Source of the DNA: Buchananella hordeovulneris
GTDB taxonomy: Bacteria > Actinomycetota > Actinomycetes > Actinomycetales > Actinomycetaceae
Assembly: GCF_001907235.1 (NCBI RefSeq)
Contig: NZ_MQVS01000006.1
Location: 62,001 to 126,000, forward strand
Direction: 5' to 3'
DNA: 64,000 nt
Below the pieces are notes generated by a model, which saw only the letters and a list, made by a program, of their open reading frames with translations, was not told the DNA's origin and did not search any database. Shown here piece after piece: positions 26,205-35,504 of the stretch. Numbering within the stretch: the stretch's first letter is position 1; each line of letters opens with the position of its first letter. The translations under genes and the position numbers were made by a program.

Positions 26205-27370
26205 TAGAAGCCGCCCGCATCCTCGGCGTTCTTAGTGCGTTTGGTCCCCGCCCGCGGGGCGGCAGCCGCCTTCTTGGCCGCGGCCGTGGCTTTCGCCACG
26301 GTTTTGGTAGCAGCGGGCACGTCAAGTAGGGCGTCGCCCTCGGCAGCCGCCTCCACCTCGGGCGCCGGGCTCGGGCCGATGCCGAGCGCAGCCAGGATCT
26401 TCTTCTCGATCTCCGCGGCCAGCGGCGGGTTGTCTTTCAAGAAGTTGCGGACATTCTCTTTGCCCTGCCCCAACTGGTCACCGTCATAGGTAAACCACGA
26501 TCCGGACTTGCGGATGATGCCGGTCTCGACACCAAGATCGATGAGGCCCCCTTCGCGGGAGATGCCTTGCCCATAGAGGATGTCAAATTCGGCCTGCTTG
26601 AAGGGCGGGGCCATCTTGTTCTTCACGATCTTGGCCCGAGTGCGGTTACCGATCGGTTCGCCCCCCTCTTTCAGGGTCTCGATGCGGCGCACGTCGATGC
26701 GGACCGAGGCGTAGAACTTCAGCGCCTTGCCCCCGGTAGTGGTCTCGGGGGAGCCGAAGAACACCCCGATCTTTTCCCGCAGCTGGTTGATGAAGATGGC
26801 GGTGGTGCCGGAGGCGGACAGGGCGCCGGTGATCTTGCGCAGGGCCTGGCTCATCAGCCGTGCCTGCAGGCCGACGTGCGAGTCACCCATTTCGCCCTCG
26901 ATTTCCGCCTTGGGCACCAAAGCGGCCACCGAGTCGATGACGATGATGTCCAGGCCACCGGAGCGAATGAGCATGTCAGCGATCTCAAGGGCCTGCTCAC
27001 CGGTGTCGGGCTGCGAGACCAACAGGTTGTCGGTGTCCACCCCCAGCTTCTTAGCGTATTCGGGGTCCAACGCGTGCTCGGCGTCAATGAAGGCGGCGTT
27101 GCCACCGGCACGTTGCGCGGAGGCCACCGCGTGCAGGGCCACCGTTGTCTTGCCCGAAGACTCCGGGCCGTAGATCTCCACGATCCGCCCACGCGGCAGC
27201 CCGCCGGTGCCGAGTGCCACGTCGAGGGCGACCGAGCCGGTGGGAATTACCGCCACCGGCGGCCGGGTGTCGTCCCCCAGGCGCATGATCGAGCCCTTGC
27301 CGAACTGCTTATCGATTTGGCTGAGGGCCAGTTCCAGAGCCTTTGCCCGATCCGCGTTTACCTGTGCCAT
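26204..27370 (-). CDS. recA: Recombinase RecA
   Basis: A 388-residue RecA, the strand-exchange protein and LexA co-protease. Walker A GPESSGKT is at residues 68-75, followed by [18 protein letters not shown] and the L2 region. The C-terminal 40 residues form an Ala/Lys-rich tail common in actinobacteria. ATG 27370 is preceded by GAGGAG and gives the family N-terminus; the frame is open further upstream but lacks homology. A RecA-NDp promoter and a perfect SOS box lie within 175 bases upstream. Confidence 0.98.
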   Translation of the reverse strand: MAQVNADRAKALELALSQIDKQFGKGSIMRLGDDTRPPVAVIPTGSVALDVALGTGGLPRGRIVEIYGPESSGKTTVALHAVASAQRAGGNAAFIDAEHALDPEYAKKLGVDTDNLLVSQPDTGEQALEIADMLIRSGGLDIIVIDSVAALVPKAEIEGEMGDSHVGLQARLMSQALRKITGALSASGTTAIFINQLREKIGVFFGSPETTTGGKALKFYASVRIDVRRIETLKEGGEPIGNRTRAKIVKNKMAPPFKQAEFDILYGQGISREGGLIDLGVETGIIRKSGSWFTYDGDQLGQGKENVRNFLKDNPPLAAEIEKKILAALGIGPSPAPEVEAAAEGDALLDVPAATKTVAKATAAAKKAAAAPRAGTKRTKNAEDAGGF

Positions 27371-27441
27371 TGTTTGTCGCTCCTCGCTTAGGTTTTCAGT
27401 CCTGGCCTTGCCAAGTTGCCCTCTCCGGGCCGCTGGGAGCG

Positions 27442-27464
27442 AGACTATGCCCGGCCACTGACAT
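27442..27464 (-). promoter_or_regulatory. RecA-NDp (PafBC-type) damage promoter of recA
   Basis: On the minus strand, TGTCAGTGG (27463-27455), a 7-base gap and TAGTCT (27447-27442) match the LexA-independent RecA-NDp consensus known from mycobacteria, TTGTCRGTGG-N7-TANNNT, as I recall it. The predicted start site is about 65 bases before the recA ATG. In mycobacteria these promoters are activated by PafBC. Confidence 0.65.
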
Positions 27465-27530
27465 CCTGACGCGCCCGCCCTCCGGCATGTGGATGGACAC
27501 CGCGTCAGCCGCTCAGTGGAAACCTTAATA

Positions 27531-27544
27531 CGAACAGGTGTTCG
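27531..27544. promoter_or_regulatory. LexA binding site upstream of recA
   Basis: CGAACAGGTGTTCG is a perfect SOS box. It lies 161 bases before the recA start and 5 bases after the marR stop, upstream of the NDp promoter, so it should control a second, more distal recA promoter. Confidence 0.85.
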
Positions 27545-27549
27545 AGTGG

Positions 27550-28017
27550 CTATTTCGGGGGCGGCGTGGCGCCGTCGGGCAGGCACTGCCCCAGATGGGT
27601 GAAGATGCGGTGCAGGTGGGCCGCGTCTGCCTCATCCAGGTGGGACATGACGGTCGTGTCAATGTCCTCCAAGTGCGGCCCGGCGGCGGCCCGCAAGGCC
27701 GCCCGACCCGCCGCCGTCAGCGTCACGCGGGCCACCCGCCTGTCTCCGGCATCGGGGCAGCGCTCCACCAATTCCCGTTTCTCCAACACCCCGACGGCGT
27801 AGGTCAGGCGCGAGGGGGCAAAAACCACCTTCTGCCCTAACTCCCCCATCCGCAGGGGCTCAGCGGCCTGCGCCAGGACCAAAAGAATGTTGTACTCCCC
27901 CATGGTTAACCCCGAGCGGGCCTTCAGGCCGCGCTCGAGGTGCACCATGATGCGCGCGGAATACTCCAGATAGGCTCCCCACGCAGCGAGCTTCGCTGGA
28001 GAAATCCGCTTGCTCAC
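27550..28017 (-). CDS. MarR-family transcriptional regulator
   Basis: A 155-residue winged-helix repressor of the MarR family, with [36 protein letters not shown] as recognition helix region, and RRVARVTLT in the wing. It is the last gene of an operon with a luciferase-like monooxygenase and an FMN reductase, starting 2 bases after the reductase stop. A repeat inside the operon promoter at 30014-30032 is the likely autoregulatory site. The inducing ligand is unknown. Confidence 0.85.
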   Translation of the reverse strand: MSKRISPAKLAAWGAYLEYSARIMVHLERGLKARSGLTMGEYNILLVLAQAAEPLRMGELGQKVVFAPSRLTYAVGVLEKRELVERCPDAGDRRVARVTLTAAGRAALRAAAGPHLEDIDTTVMSHLDEADAAHLHRIFTHLGQCLPDGATPPPK

Positions 28018-28019
28018 AA

Positions 28020-28694
28020 CTAGACACTCCGTAGTAGAACTTCAAATGGGACGACAGTATCTAAATCATCAACCTTTGTCCGTGCAAAAGCCAATCCGTC
28101 GTCCACCTTTCGCTCCGCAGTCGGAGCGGAGGGTTCCACTACCTCTGTCGGTCGGCCCTGGACCAGCTGCGCTAGCAGTTTCAATTCTGCCACCGCCCGA
28201 TCCAGCCTGCGCGCCAGCGCCCCCGGCCCGTCCTGTTCGTCGGCCCCCTGGATCCCGCCCCAGTCGTCGGCCGCCACGAACAGCGCGGTCGGCACCACCA
28301 CGGCGTGCAGGTACGACAACAGTGGCCGCACCGCGTGTTCCACCATCAGGGCGTGCCGGGCCGTGCCCCCGGTGGCACCTATCAGCACCGCCGTGCCCGC
28401 AAGAGATTGCTCCGGCAAGGTGTCGAAGAACAGCTTGAGCAGCCCCGAGTAGCCCGCCTGGTAGGTGGGGGTCAAAACGATCGCCACCTCGGCTTCCTGC
28501 ACCGCGGCTTGCATCTGCTCCAGCGCCGGCGACGGAAAGCCCGTCAACAGGTTGTCAACTAGCTCATGCGCCAGGGGGCGCAGCTGCAGGCGTTGCACCT
28601 GCCACTGCTCGGGCAGCCTCTCGATGAGCTGGTCCCCCAAACGCGCCGAGGTAGCAGCTTCCGACAAGGAAGCGTCGATGACGACCGCTCGCAT
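28020..28694 (-). CDS. LLM-partnered FMN reductase (CE1759-like)
   Basis: A 224-residue flavodoxin-fold NAD(P)H:FMN reductase that would supply reduced FMN to the monooxygenase encoded just upstream. The flavin phosphate loop region is IDASLSEAATSARL, and TPTYQAGYSGLLK and IGATGGT follow the NADPH-dependent FMN reductase pattern. Start and upstream stop share a base (TAATG). The pairing with a CE1758-type luciferase-like enzyme is a known two-component arrangement in actinobacteria. Confidence 0.85.
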   Translation of the reverse strand: MRAVVIDASLSEAATSARLGDQLIERLPEQWQVQRLQLRPLAHELVDNLLTGFPSPALEQMQAAVQEAEVAIVLTPTYQAGYSGLLKLFFDTLPEQSLAGTAVLIGATGGTARHALMVEHAVRPLLSYLHAVVVPTALFVAADDWGGIQGADEQDGPGALARRLDRAVAELKLLAQLVQGRPTEVVEPSAPTAERKVDDGLAFARTKVDDLDTVVPFEVLLRSV

Positions 28695-29968
28695 TACTCC
28701 CCCTCGGCTTTTCGCAGCAAGGCGTCCGCCCGCTCAATGGCTGCCTCGTCGGAGGCCGCCTGCGGGTAGAAGCTCGCGCCGGTCACGTTGTCCCCACCGC
28801 GCCCAGTCCGCACCCCAAAGTGGTCGCTGGCCTGCTCCGCCAGCACGATTTGCTCGTCGTTGCCAGGCTCCGGCTGCGCCTGCTCCGCACCGCTGGCGCC
28901 GGCCCGGGCCGCCAGGCGGCTGGCGTGCGTCGGCGCGTCGGGCACCCCGGGCTCCCGCCGGGCGGCGAACTCGGCCCGCAAAGTGGGCAGGATCTCGCCC
29001 AGGAAGTCCAACTGCCGCAGGACTACATCCAGGGGCAGCCCCGCGTGGTCGATGAGGAAGGCCTGGCGCTGGTAGTCCCCCACGTACTCGCGGAAGCTCA
29101 GCGTACGGTCGATGACCTGCTGCGGAGAACCAACAGTGAGCGGGGTCTGCTCGGAGAAGTCCTCCAAGCTGGGGCCGTGACCGTAGACCGGTGCGTTGTC
29201 GAAGTACGGCCGGAACTGCTTAACGGCGTCCTGCGAGTTTCGGGCCATGAATACCTGACCACCCAAGCCGACGATCGCCTCCTTCTCGGTGCCGTGCCCG
29301 TAGTGGGCAAAGCGGCGCCGGTAGAGCTGGACCATCTTGGCCGTGTGGCTGGCGGGCCAGAAGATGTTGTTGTGGAAGAAGCCGTCACCGTAGTAGGCCG
29401 CCTGCTCTGCAATTTCGGGGCTACGGATGGAGCCGTGCCACACGAAGGGCGGCAGTCCGTCTAGCGGACGCGGGGTAGCAGTGAAGCCGCGCAGCGGCGT
29501 ACGGAACTTGCCGGACCAGTCCACGACGTCTTCGTCCCACAGTCGCCGCAACAGCGCGTAGTTCTCTACCGCCAGCGGGATGCCGTCGCGAATGTCCTTG
29601 CCGAACCAGGGGTAAACCGGGCCCGTGTTGCCGCGTCCCAGCATGATGTCCATCCGCCCACCGGTCAGGTGCTGCAAGGTGGCGTAGTCTTCGGCGATCT
29701 TGACCGGGTCGTTGGTGGTGATCAAGGTCGTCGAGGTCGACAGCAGGATGCGAGAGGTTTGGGCGGCGATGTAGGCCAGCATGGTCGTGGGCGAGGAGGG
29801 CACGAACGGTGGGTTGTGATGCTCCCCCTGCGCGAAGAAGTCCAGGCCCACCTCCTCCGCGTGGATGGCAATGCGCACCATAGCGTCAATACGCTCGCCC
29901 TCGGTGGGGGTGCGGCCGGTGGTGGGGTCAGTGGTGACATCCCCTACAGACATGACGCCAAATTGCAT
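28694..29968 (-). CDS. Luciferase-like FMN-dependent monooxygenase (CE1758-like)
   Basis: A 424-residue bacterial-luciferase-fold oxidoreductase with MQFGVMSVGDVTTDPTTGR at the N-terminus, GEHHNPPFVPSSP, MLGRGNTGPVYPWF and WHGSIRSPE, all close to the CE1758 subfamily. It probably oxidises an unidentified small molecule using reduced FMN from the neighbouring reductase. AAGGAG better fits a GTG two codons upstream (29974); I kept ATG 29968 because the family N-terminus begins there. The C-terminal 75 residues are Ala/Glu-rich and variable. Confidence 0.87.
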   Translation of the reverse strand: MQFGVMSVGDVTTDPTTGRTPTEGERIDAMVRIAIHAEEVGLDFFAQGEHHNPPFVPSSPTTMLAYIAAQTSRILLSTSTTLITTNDPVKIAEDYATLQHLTGGRMDIMLGRGNTGPVYPWFGKDIRDGIPLAVENYALLRRLWDEDVVDWSGKFRTPLRGFTATPRPLDGLPPFVWHGSIRSPEIAEQAAYYGDGFFHNNIFWPASHTAKMVQLYRRRFAHYGHGTEKEAIVGLGGQVFMARNSQDAVKQFRPYFDNAPVYGHGPSLEDFSEQTPLTVGSPQQVIDRTLSFREYVGDYQRQAFLIDHAGLPLDVVLRQLDFLGEILPTLRAEFAARREPGVPDAPTHASRLAARAGASGAEQAQPEPGNDEQIVLAEQASDHFGVRTGRGGDNVTGASFYPQAASDEAAIERADALLRKAEGE

Positions 29969-30006
29969 GAACACGACTTTCTCCTTACGTCGACTTCGTC
30001 CCACTG

Positions 30007-30035
30007 ATTATTTCAACTTTGAACAGAAGTTGCAA
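30007..30035 (-). promoter_or_regulatory. Promoter with embedded MarR-type operator for the monooxygenase operon
   Basis: On the minus strand, TTGCAA (30035-30030), a 17-bp spacer and AATAAT (30012-30007) form a strong promoter 38 bases before the start codon. The spacer is nearly filled by the inverted repeat CAACTT-N7-AAGTTG (30014-30032). This is a classic layout for repression by the MarR protein encoded at the end of the operon. Confidence 0.68.
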
Positions 30036-30046
30036 CGTGGGTTCCC

Positions 30047-30265
30047 TCACTTCGGCCACCGCACCTCACGATGCAGCCACCGCAGCTCCGGCCGCCCCAC
30101 CGCCTCGCACAGCGCCCGCCAAACCTCCTCCGGCCGCTGTCCGGCCGCCAGCGCCTCGCTCGCCGTCAGCCCCCAGGGCGAGAGAACCACGTCCTGCGCG
30201 TAGCTCGGCCCCAGCACGTCCCCGAAAGCCTGCCTCAACGCCGCCGCAAACTCGCTGTGCTTCAC
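30047..30265 (-). CDS. DUF3046 family protein
   Basis: A 72-residue DUF3046 protein, recognisable by LSPWGLTASEAL and the C-terminal RWLHREVRWPK. Genes of this family lie just upstream of recA in most actinobacteria, and their function is not known. Here the recA side is separated from it by the monooxygenase-FMN reductase-MarR operon, which appears inserted between DUF3046 and recA. Confidence 0.85.
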   Translation of the reverse strand: MKHSEFAAALRQAFGDVLGPSYAQDVVLSPWGLTASEALAAGQRPEEVWRALCEAVGRPELRWLHREVRWPK

Positions 30266-30373
30266 GCCGCCCCTCCCCGCTCTCCCGCGCTAGCGCCACT
30301 ACCCGCAGTTTAAGACCCACCACACAAACAGGTGGGACAGGGCCACTGCCCTGTCCCACCTGCACCACACGCG

Positions 30374-30814
30374 TTAGGAAATCGGCGCCTCCGAGCGCAT
30401 CAACTCCGGCGGAATGGTGTCCGGGATGGTGACCCCTTCCACCAAGGCAATGCGCTCCGAGACCTCGCGCAGGAGCAACGACAGCGGCACCCCGAGCGCC
30501 GCGCAGATGGCGCCGAGCAGTTCCGAAGAGGCCTCCTTCTGTCCGCGCTCCACCTCACTGAGGTACCCGAGGGAGACCCGCGCCTCAGCCGAGACCTCCC
30601 GCAAGGTGCGTCCTTGCTTCAGTCGCAGGTCGCGCAGCACGTCACCAATCTCGGAACGCAAGACCGGGGTAGCGGCGGGTACAGGTGCGGAAACGGAAGC
30701 CGATGGAGAAACCACACCCTTACCGTAGCGGGTAACCGCAGGTCGTGTCAGCGGGCGCCGGTTGCTAGGCATCGGGCGACTCGGAACCGGGTTCATAGGG
30801 TGCATCCTTGTCAT
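30374..30814 (-). CDS. clgR: ClgR/PopR-type XRE-family regulator
   Basis: A helix-turn-helix activator with the ClgR core [20 protein letters not shown], then [20 protein letters not shown] and [20 protein letters not shown]. In actinobacteria ClgR activates clp protease genes and other stress genes. The start is uncertain: ATG 30814 has AGGAG close in front, ATG 30805 and GTG 30715 are alternatives, and the first 45 residues are a Pro/Arg-rich extension not shared with short ClgR proteins. Position between pgsA and DUF3046 is the canonical actinobacterial one. Confidence 0.82.
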   Translation of the reverse strand: MTRMHPMNPVPSRPMPSNRRPLTRPAVTRYGKGVVSPSASVSAPVPAATPVLRSEIGDVLRDLRLKQGRTLREVSAEARVSLGYLSEVERGQKEASSELLGAICAALGVPLSLLLREVSERIALVEGVTIPDTIPPELMRSEAPIS

Positions 30815-30937
30815 GACTCCTACAATAGAGGCAGTTAATGGACGTTGGCTGAATAACGCCAGCGGCGCCATTCGTAAAATGACAACGCCAACCGCCAGCG
30901 ATTATTCCCCCCTCCCCGGCTACCGCCCCAGCCGGGC

Positions 30938-31522
30938 CTAGTCGCGCGCCCGCAGCGACTGCCGCGCGCCCCAAATGTAACCCACACCACTCCAGACGGT
31001 GAGCACAACCGCGATTACTACCAGCACCTCAACGACCACCTGCACCCGCCCGACGGCGCCCGGCGAAAGAAAAGTAGACCACGGAATGAGGGCCAACTGA
31101 ATAAACAGCATCTGGGTCACCGTTTTCAGCTTCCCCAAATTATTCGCCGCAATAACTTCCACCCGCGCCAAAGACAATCGCAGCACGGTAATGCCAAGCT
31201 CCCGCACGATGATGACCGGGGCCACCCACCACCACAGCACCCCCTGCCAGGTCAAAAGCACCAGCGCCGACATCACAAGCGCCTTGTCGGCGATAGGGTC
31301 AGCCAGCTTGCCGAAGTTGGTGATCCACCCGTATTTCCGGGCCAGATCTCCGTCGAACTTGTCGGTCGCAGCCGCCACGGCGAAGACCGCTGCCGCCCCC
31401 CAGCGGCTCGTCGGGGAGTTGTGCCACAGCAGCACCACGAAAACCGGCACCAGCGCCAGGCGCAGCATGGTCAAAAGGTTGGCGGGGTTCCACAGACTCA
31501 CCGTGGTCTTGGCTTCTGGCAT
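30938..31522 (-). CDS. pgsA: CDP-diacylglycerol--glycerol-3-phosphate phosphatidyltransferase
   Basis: A 194-residue membrane enzyme of the CDP-alcohol phosphatidyltransferase family. The complete catalytic motif DG-x2-AR-x8-G-x3-D-x3-D runs from Asp57 to Asp79. About six membrane helices are visible. Next to clgR this is the PgsA form making phosphatidylglycerolphosphate; the phosphatidylinositol-type paralogue would share the motif but normally sits elsewhere. Confidence 0.88.
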   Translation of the reverse strand: MPEAKTTVSLWNPANLLTMLRLALVPVFVVLLWHNSPTSRWGAAAVFAVAAATDKFDGDLARKYGWITNFGKLADPIADKALVMSALVLLTWQGVLWWWVAPVIIVRELGITVLRLSLARVEVIAANNLGKLKTVTQMLFIQLALIPWSTFLSPGAVGRVQVVVEVLVVIAVVLTVWSGVGYIWGARQSLRARD

Positions 31523-31598
31523 ACCCCCAGCCTAGCGGGCCCGAGATCGTTTTTCGAAAGTCAAAGCGCCGACGCCGCATCGCCCGTAACATTGCAAA

Positions 31599-32861
31599 AT
31601 GGCAGTATTTCGCGCTAGTGTCCCCCGGCCGCTGATCGGCACTGCCCTGGCGGGCAGTGTGCTACTGGCTGCCTGTTTCCCCGCCGCGCCCGCCCCGACC
31701 CCGGCTGCCCCGGCTGCCCCGCCTGTCAGCCCCAGCGCGGTCGCCACTTCCAGTACCCCGACTCCCACCCCGACCCCGCCCGCCCCCGTGACCATCACCA
31801 TCGGATACGCGGGCGACGTCCTGACCCACATGCCGGTGCTCGACAGTACCCCCGACGGCGACCTGACCGAGTTGCTCGCCCCGTTCGCCCCCTGGACCAG
31901 CGGAGTGGACCTCGCCCTGTGCGGGCTGGAGGTGCCGCAGGTACCCCCCGGGGGCGAGCCCTCCGGCTGGCCCCTGTTCGGGATGCCGCCCGCAGTCATT
32001 GCCTCGTTGCCGTCGGCAGGGTGGGACGGCTGCACCACCGCCTCCAATCACTCCCTCGACCAGGGCTGGCAGGGCATCGTCACCACCCTGGACGCCGCCG
32101 AGGCCGCCGGACTGGGGACGGCGGGCACCGGACGCACCGAAATAGAGGCCCCCGCGGCCCAGCTCTACCAGCTGCAACGCGGCGAGCGAACCATCACCGT
32201 GGCCCAGCTGGCCGCCACCTACGACACCAACGGCCTGCCGCTGCCCGAGCAGGCCCCGTGGTCAGTGGTACACATAGACGTGCCGCAACTGGCCAAGCAG
32301 GCCGAGCTCGCGCGCGCCGCCGGGGCCGACGTCGTCGTGCTCCAGATCCAGTGGGGCACCGAATACCAGAGCCAACCGGATCAGAACCAAGAAAACCTGG
32401 CCGCCGAGCTGGCCGCCACCGGCCAGTTCGACGCCATCTTCGGCAATCACGTGCACGTCCCCCAACCCATCACCCGCCTGGGCGGGGGCCCTAACGGCAC
32501 CACCTGGGTCGCCTACGGCTCGGGCAACTACGTGTCCAACCAGAGTGCCGAGTGTTGCGCCTATCTCTCCCCCGTCGGGCTCTTCCTGGTGCTCACCGTC
32601 ACCGTCCCGGGCGAGCCGGACGGGGCGGTGACCACGGAGATGACGTGGACGGCCCATACCACGGACACCGACGGCGGCCACCGGGTCTACCCGCTGGCGG
32701 AGCTGGCCGCCGGGCAGTTCCCCGACGCCACCATCAGCGCCACCGAGGCCAGCGAGCGCCTCGCGGCCCTCGTAGAGGTGATGGGCGGAGATAGCCTGCA
32801 GCGACGCGCACCCTACACCCCCTCGGGCCCCGAGCCGCAGGTAGTGCCGCGTCCCCGCTAG
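31599..32861 (+). CDS. CapA-family metallophosphoesterase-like lipoprotein
   Basis: A 420-residue lipoprotein (lipobox LAAC, Cys26) with a Pro/Thr linker and a CapA/PGA_cap domain. Metal-site motifs are GYAGDVLTHMP, TTASNHSLDQGW and the late GNHVHVPQP. CapA proteins act in poly-gamma-glutamate anchoring in Bacillus, but in actinobacteria most are uncharacterised surface enzymes; no capB/capC neighbours are present. TAACAT ends six bases before the ATG, suggesting a leaderless message. It converges with ftsK with only 10 bases between stops. Confidence 0.83.
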   Translation: MAVFRASVPRPLIGTALAGSVLLAACFPAAPAPTPAAPAAPPVSPSAVATSSTPTPTPTPPAPVTITIGYAGDVLTHMPVLDSTPDGDLTELLAPFAPWTSGVDLALCGLEVPQVPPGGEPSGWPLFGMPPAVIASLPSAGWDGCTTASNHSLDQGWQGIVTTLDAAEAAGLGTAGTGRTEIEAPAAQLYQLQRGERTITVAQLAATYDTNGLPLPEQAPWSVVHIDVPQLAKQAELARAAGADVVVLQIQWGTEYQSQPDQNQENLAAELAATGQFDAIFGNHVHVPQPITRLGGGPNGTTWVAYGSGNYVSNQSAECCAYLSPVGLFLVLTVTVPGEPDGAVTTEMTWTAHTTDTDGGHRVYPLAELAAGQFPDATISATEASERLAALVEVMGGDSLQRRAPYTPSGPEPQVVPRPR

Positions 32862-32871
32862 CGGCGCGGCC

Positions 32872-35424
32872 TTAACCGTCGCGTCCCGTCAACGACCAGG
32901 CGTCCTCGTCGTCCTCCTCGGCGAAGTCCCAACCGGGATCCGCGGCGGCCACGATCGGTGCCTCGGTCGGGACGTCGCCCCGCAGGCGGGCCAGGGTCTG
33001 CTGCAGCTGCTCGGCAGGCACCAGCACGTCGCGGGCCTTGGCCCCTTCGCTGGGACCGACCACATCGCGGCTCTCCAGCAGGTCCATGAGGCGGCCCGCC
33101 TTGGCGAAGCCCACCCGCAGTTTGCGCTGCAGCATGGAGGTGGAGCCGAACTGGGAGGAAATAATTAACTCGGCGGCCTGCAGCATCAAGTCGAGGTCGT
33201 CGCCGACCTCTTCCTCGATCTTCTTCTTGGCACTCGGGACGATGACGTCTTCGCGGTAGCTGGCCTCCAGCTGTTCCTTGACGTGCGCGACCACCTCGTG
33301 GATTTCCGCTTCCCCTACCCAGGCCCCCTGCACGCGCATGGGTTTGGAGGCGTTGGCCGGCTGGAACAAGGCGTCACCTTGCCCGATCAACTTCTCGGCC
33401 CCCGGGGCGTCCAGGATGACGCGCGAGTCGGCCAGCGAGGTCGTGCCAAAGGCCAGGCGTGCCGGCACATTGGCTTTGATCAGCCCGGTGATGACATCGA
33501 CGCTGGGCCGCTGCGTGGCCAGCACCAGGTGGATGCCCGCGGCACGCGCCAGCTGCGTGATGCGCTGGATGGATGCCTCCACATCGCGGGGGGCCACCAT
33601 CATGAGGTCCGCCATCTCGTCGACGACCACCAGGATGTACGGGTAAGGCGCGATGGGACGCTGCGAGCCGGGGGGCGGATTGACCGTCCCCGCCCGCACC
33701 GCTTTGTTGAAGTCGTCCACGTGCCGGAAGCCGAACGTCTGCAGATCCTGGTAGCGCACATCCATCTCGCGCACCACCCACTCCAGGGCCTCGGCGGCCT
33801 TCTTCGGGTCGGTGATGATGGGGGTAATCAGGTGCGGGATGCCCTCGTAGGCGGTCAGCTCCACCCGCTTGGGGTCAACCAGAATGAGCCGCACCTCTTC
33901 GGGCGTGGCCCGCATCAGGATCGACACAATCATCGAGTTCACGAAACTCGACTTCCCTGAACCGGTGGCCCCGGCCACCAACAGGTGCGGCATCTTCGCC
34001 ATGTTGGCAACCACGTAGCCGCCTTCGACGTCCTTGCCGACTCCCACCAGCAGCGGGTGGTCGGAGCGCAGCGCGGCATTGGAGCGCAGCACGTCGCCCA
34101 ACGCCACCGTCTCCCGGTCCGCGTTAGGAATCTCCACCCCGATCGCGGACTTGCCCGGAATGGGAGACAGGATGCGCACGTCGGCGCTGGCCACCGCGTA
34201 GGCGATGTTCTTGGACAGGGCGGTAATGCGCTCGACCTTCACCCCCGGCCCCAACTGCAGCTCGTAGCGGGTCACGGTCGGCCCCCGGGAGAAGCCGGTC
34301 ACCTGCGCATCCACCCCGAACTCCGTCAGCACCTGCGTCAGGGCCTCGACGACGCTGTCATTGGCCGCCGAACGGGTCTTGTGCGGGGTGCCGCGGGCCA
34401 GGAGGGTGTCAGCTGGCAGCTCGTAGGTGATGTGTGGGCTCAGTTCCAGTTGCACCGCTCCGCCCGGCAGCGGCGTGAGCGGGGGCTCCTCCACCTGGGT
34501 CTCCGCCTCGGTGTTGACCGGTGGCAGCACCTGCGTGGCGGCCGGGGCGGGGGCGGCGTCCAACGGGGCCGTCGGCGCGTCGTTGGGCAACGGCTCCGGT
34601 GGGGCCACCGGGGTGGAGCGTGGTGCCCGACGGCGGGGCTTGGCCACGGCGGTGTCTTCAGTCGATCGATCCACGGCGCTGGCGTACGGACCGTCGTCAC
34701 TGCCCGGACCGTGGTCGAGGCCGACGTCCGTGAGCGCTTCCCCGCCCCAGGCGCGCCGCAGCCTGGCGGGAACCTGTCGCATCGGGGTATCGGAGGCCAC
34801 CAACAGCCCGTAGATCACCACTAGCACCAGCACCGGAATCGCCCCCCACGGCGAGAGCAGCAGCGACAGGGGGTGCCCAAAGAGGTAGCCGAACAGGCCG
34901 CCCGCCGCCTCCAATTGGCTCCACTGGCGCATGGGCGAGGGGTGCCCGCTCGCTATGTGGGTGATACCTGCCGTACCGACCACGATGCCAAAACCGCCGC
35001 TGATCAGGCGCCCCGGCTGGGTGGAGGCAGGCTTGCGCATCAGCTGCACGGAGATGACCAGGAGCAGCAGCGGCACCAGCACCGCGTAGATTCCCACCAG
35101 CCCCGCTATCACGTGGTGGATAGCCTTGCCGGCGATGCCCGACAGCGAGAACCATTCCCGTAACGCGATGATGATCGCCAACGCCAGGAGGACGAAAGCC
35201 ACTCCATCGCGCCGCAGCGCCGGATCCGTGTCCTGGCCGTGCCCCAATGCCCGGACCATCGCCCCTACTCCTCCTGTCAGGCCCCGCCACAGGCGCCCAC
35301 CCACGCTGGGACCACCCTGCGCACTCTCCTCGCGGGACGCAGGGGTTTTCTTCTTGCCCGCCGAGGATGCGGTACGCGCGGGGCGCTTGCCACGCGCTGG
35401 GGATCCACTACCTTTGCCACTCAT
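32872..35424 (-). CDS. ftsK: DNA translocase FtsK
   Basis: An 850-residue septal DNA pump that segregates chromosome termini. A basic N-terminus precedes four membrane helices (about residues 70-215), then an acidic Pro-rich linker. The RecA-type motor has Walker A GATGSGKS at about 485-492 and Walker B VVVDEMADL. The C-terminal gamma winged-helix domain, which reads KOPS sites, includes STSMLQRKLRVGFAKAGRLM. Position between rnj/dapA and pgsA/clgR/recA is the usual actinobacterial one, apart from the kinase gene inserted upstream. Confidence 0.96.
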   Translation of the reverse strand: MSGKGSGSPARGKRPARTASSAGKKKTPASREESAQGGPSVGGRLWRGLTGGVGAMVRALGHGQDTDPALRRDGVAFVLLALAIIIALREWFSLSGIAGKAIHHVIAGLVGIYAVLVPLLLLVISVQLMRKPASTQPGRLISGGFGIVVGTAGITHIASGHPSPMRQWSQLEAAGGLFGYLFGHPLSLLLSPWGAIPVLVLVVIYGLLVASDTPMRQVPARLRRAWGGEALTDVGLDHGPGSDDGPYASAVDRSTEDTAVAKPRRRAPRSTPVAPPEPLPNDAPTAPLDAAPAPAATQVLPPVNTEAETQVEEPPLTPLPGGAVQLELSPHITYELPADTLLARGTPHKTRSAANDSVVEALTQVLTEFGVDAQVTGFSRGPTVTRYELQLGPGVKVERITALSKNIAYAVASADVRILSPIPGKSAIGVEIPNADRETVALGDVLRSNAALRSDHPLLVGVGKDVEGGYVVANMAKMPHLLVAGATGSGKSSFVNSMIVSILMRATPEEVRLILVDPKRVELTAYEGIPHLITPIITDPKKAAEALEWVVREMDVRYQDLQTFGFRHVDDFNKAVRAGTVNPPPGSQRPIAPYPYILVVVDEMADLMMVAPRDVEASIQRITQLARAAGIHLVLATQRPSVDVITGLIKANVPARLAFGTTSLADSRVILDAPGAEKLIGQGDALFQPANASKPMRVQGAWVGEAEIHEVVAHVKEQLEASYREDVIVPSAKKKIEEEVGDDLDLMLQAAELIISSQFGSTSMLQRKLRVGFAKAGRLMDLLESRDVVGPSEGAKARDVLVPAEQLQQTLARLRGDVPTEAPIVAAADPGWDFAEEDDEDAWSLTGRDG

Positions 35425-35504
35425 AGTGCACCCACGCTACCGCCTGCGGCTGGCGCGGTCCGGCAAACAGGGCCGGGCAATGAAGAAGTTGGTTTGCGAC
35501 AGTC

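Noticed and set aside
27371-27586. N-terminal extension of RecA by 72 residues.
   Set aside because: The extension has no RecA homology and would cover the NDp promoter and the SOS box; the ATG at 27370 has its own ribosome site.
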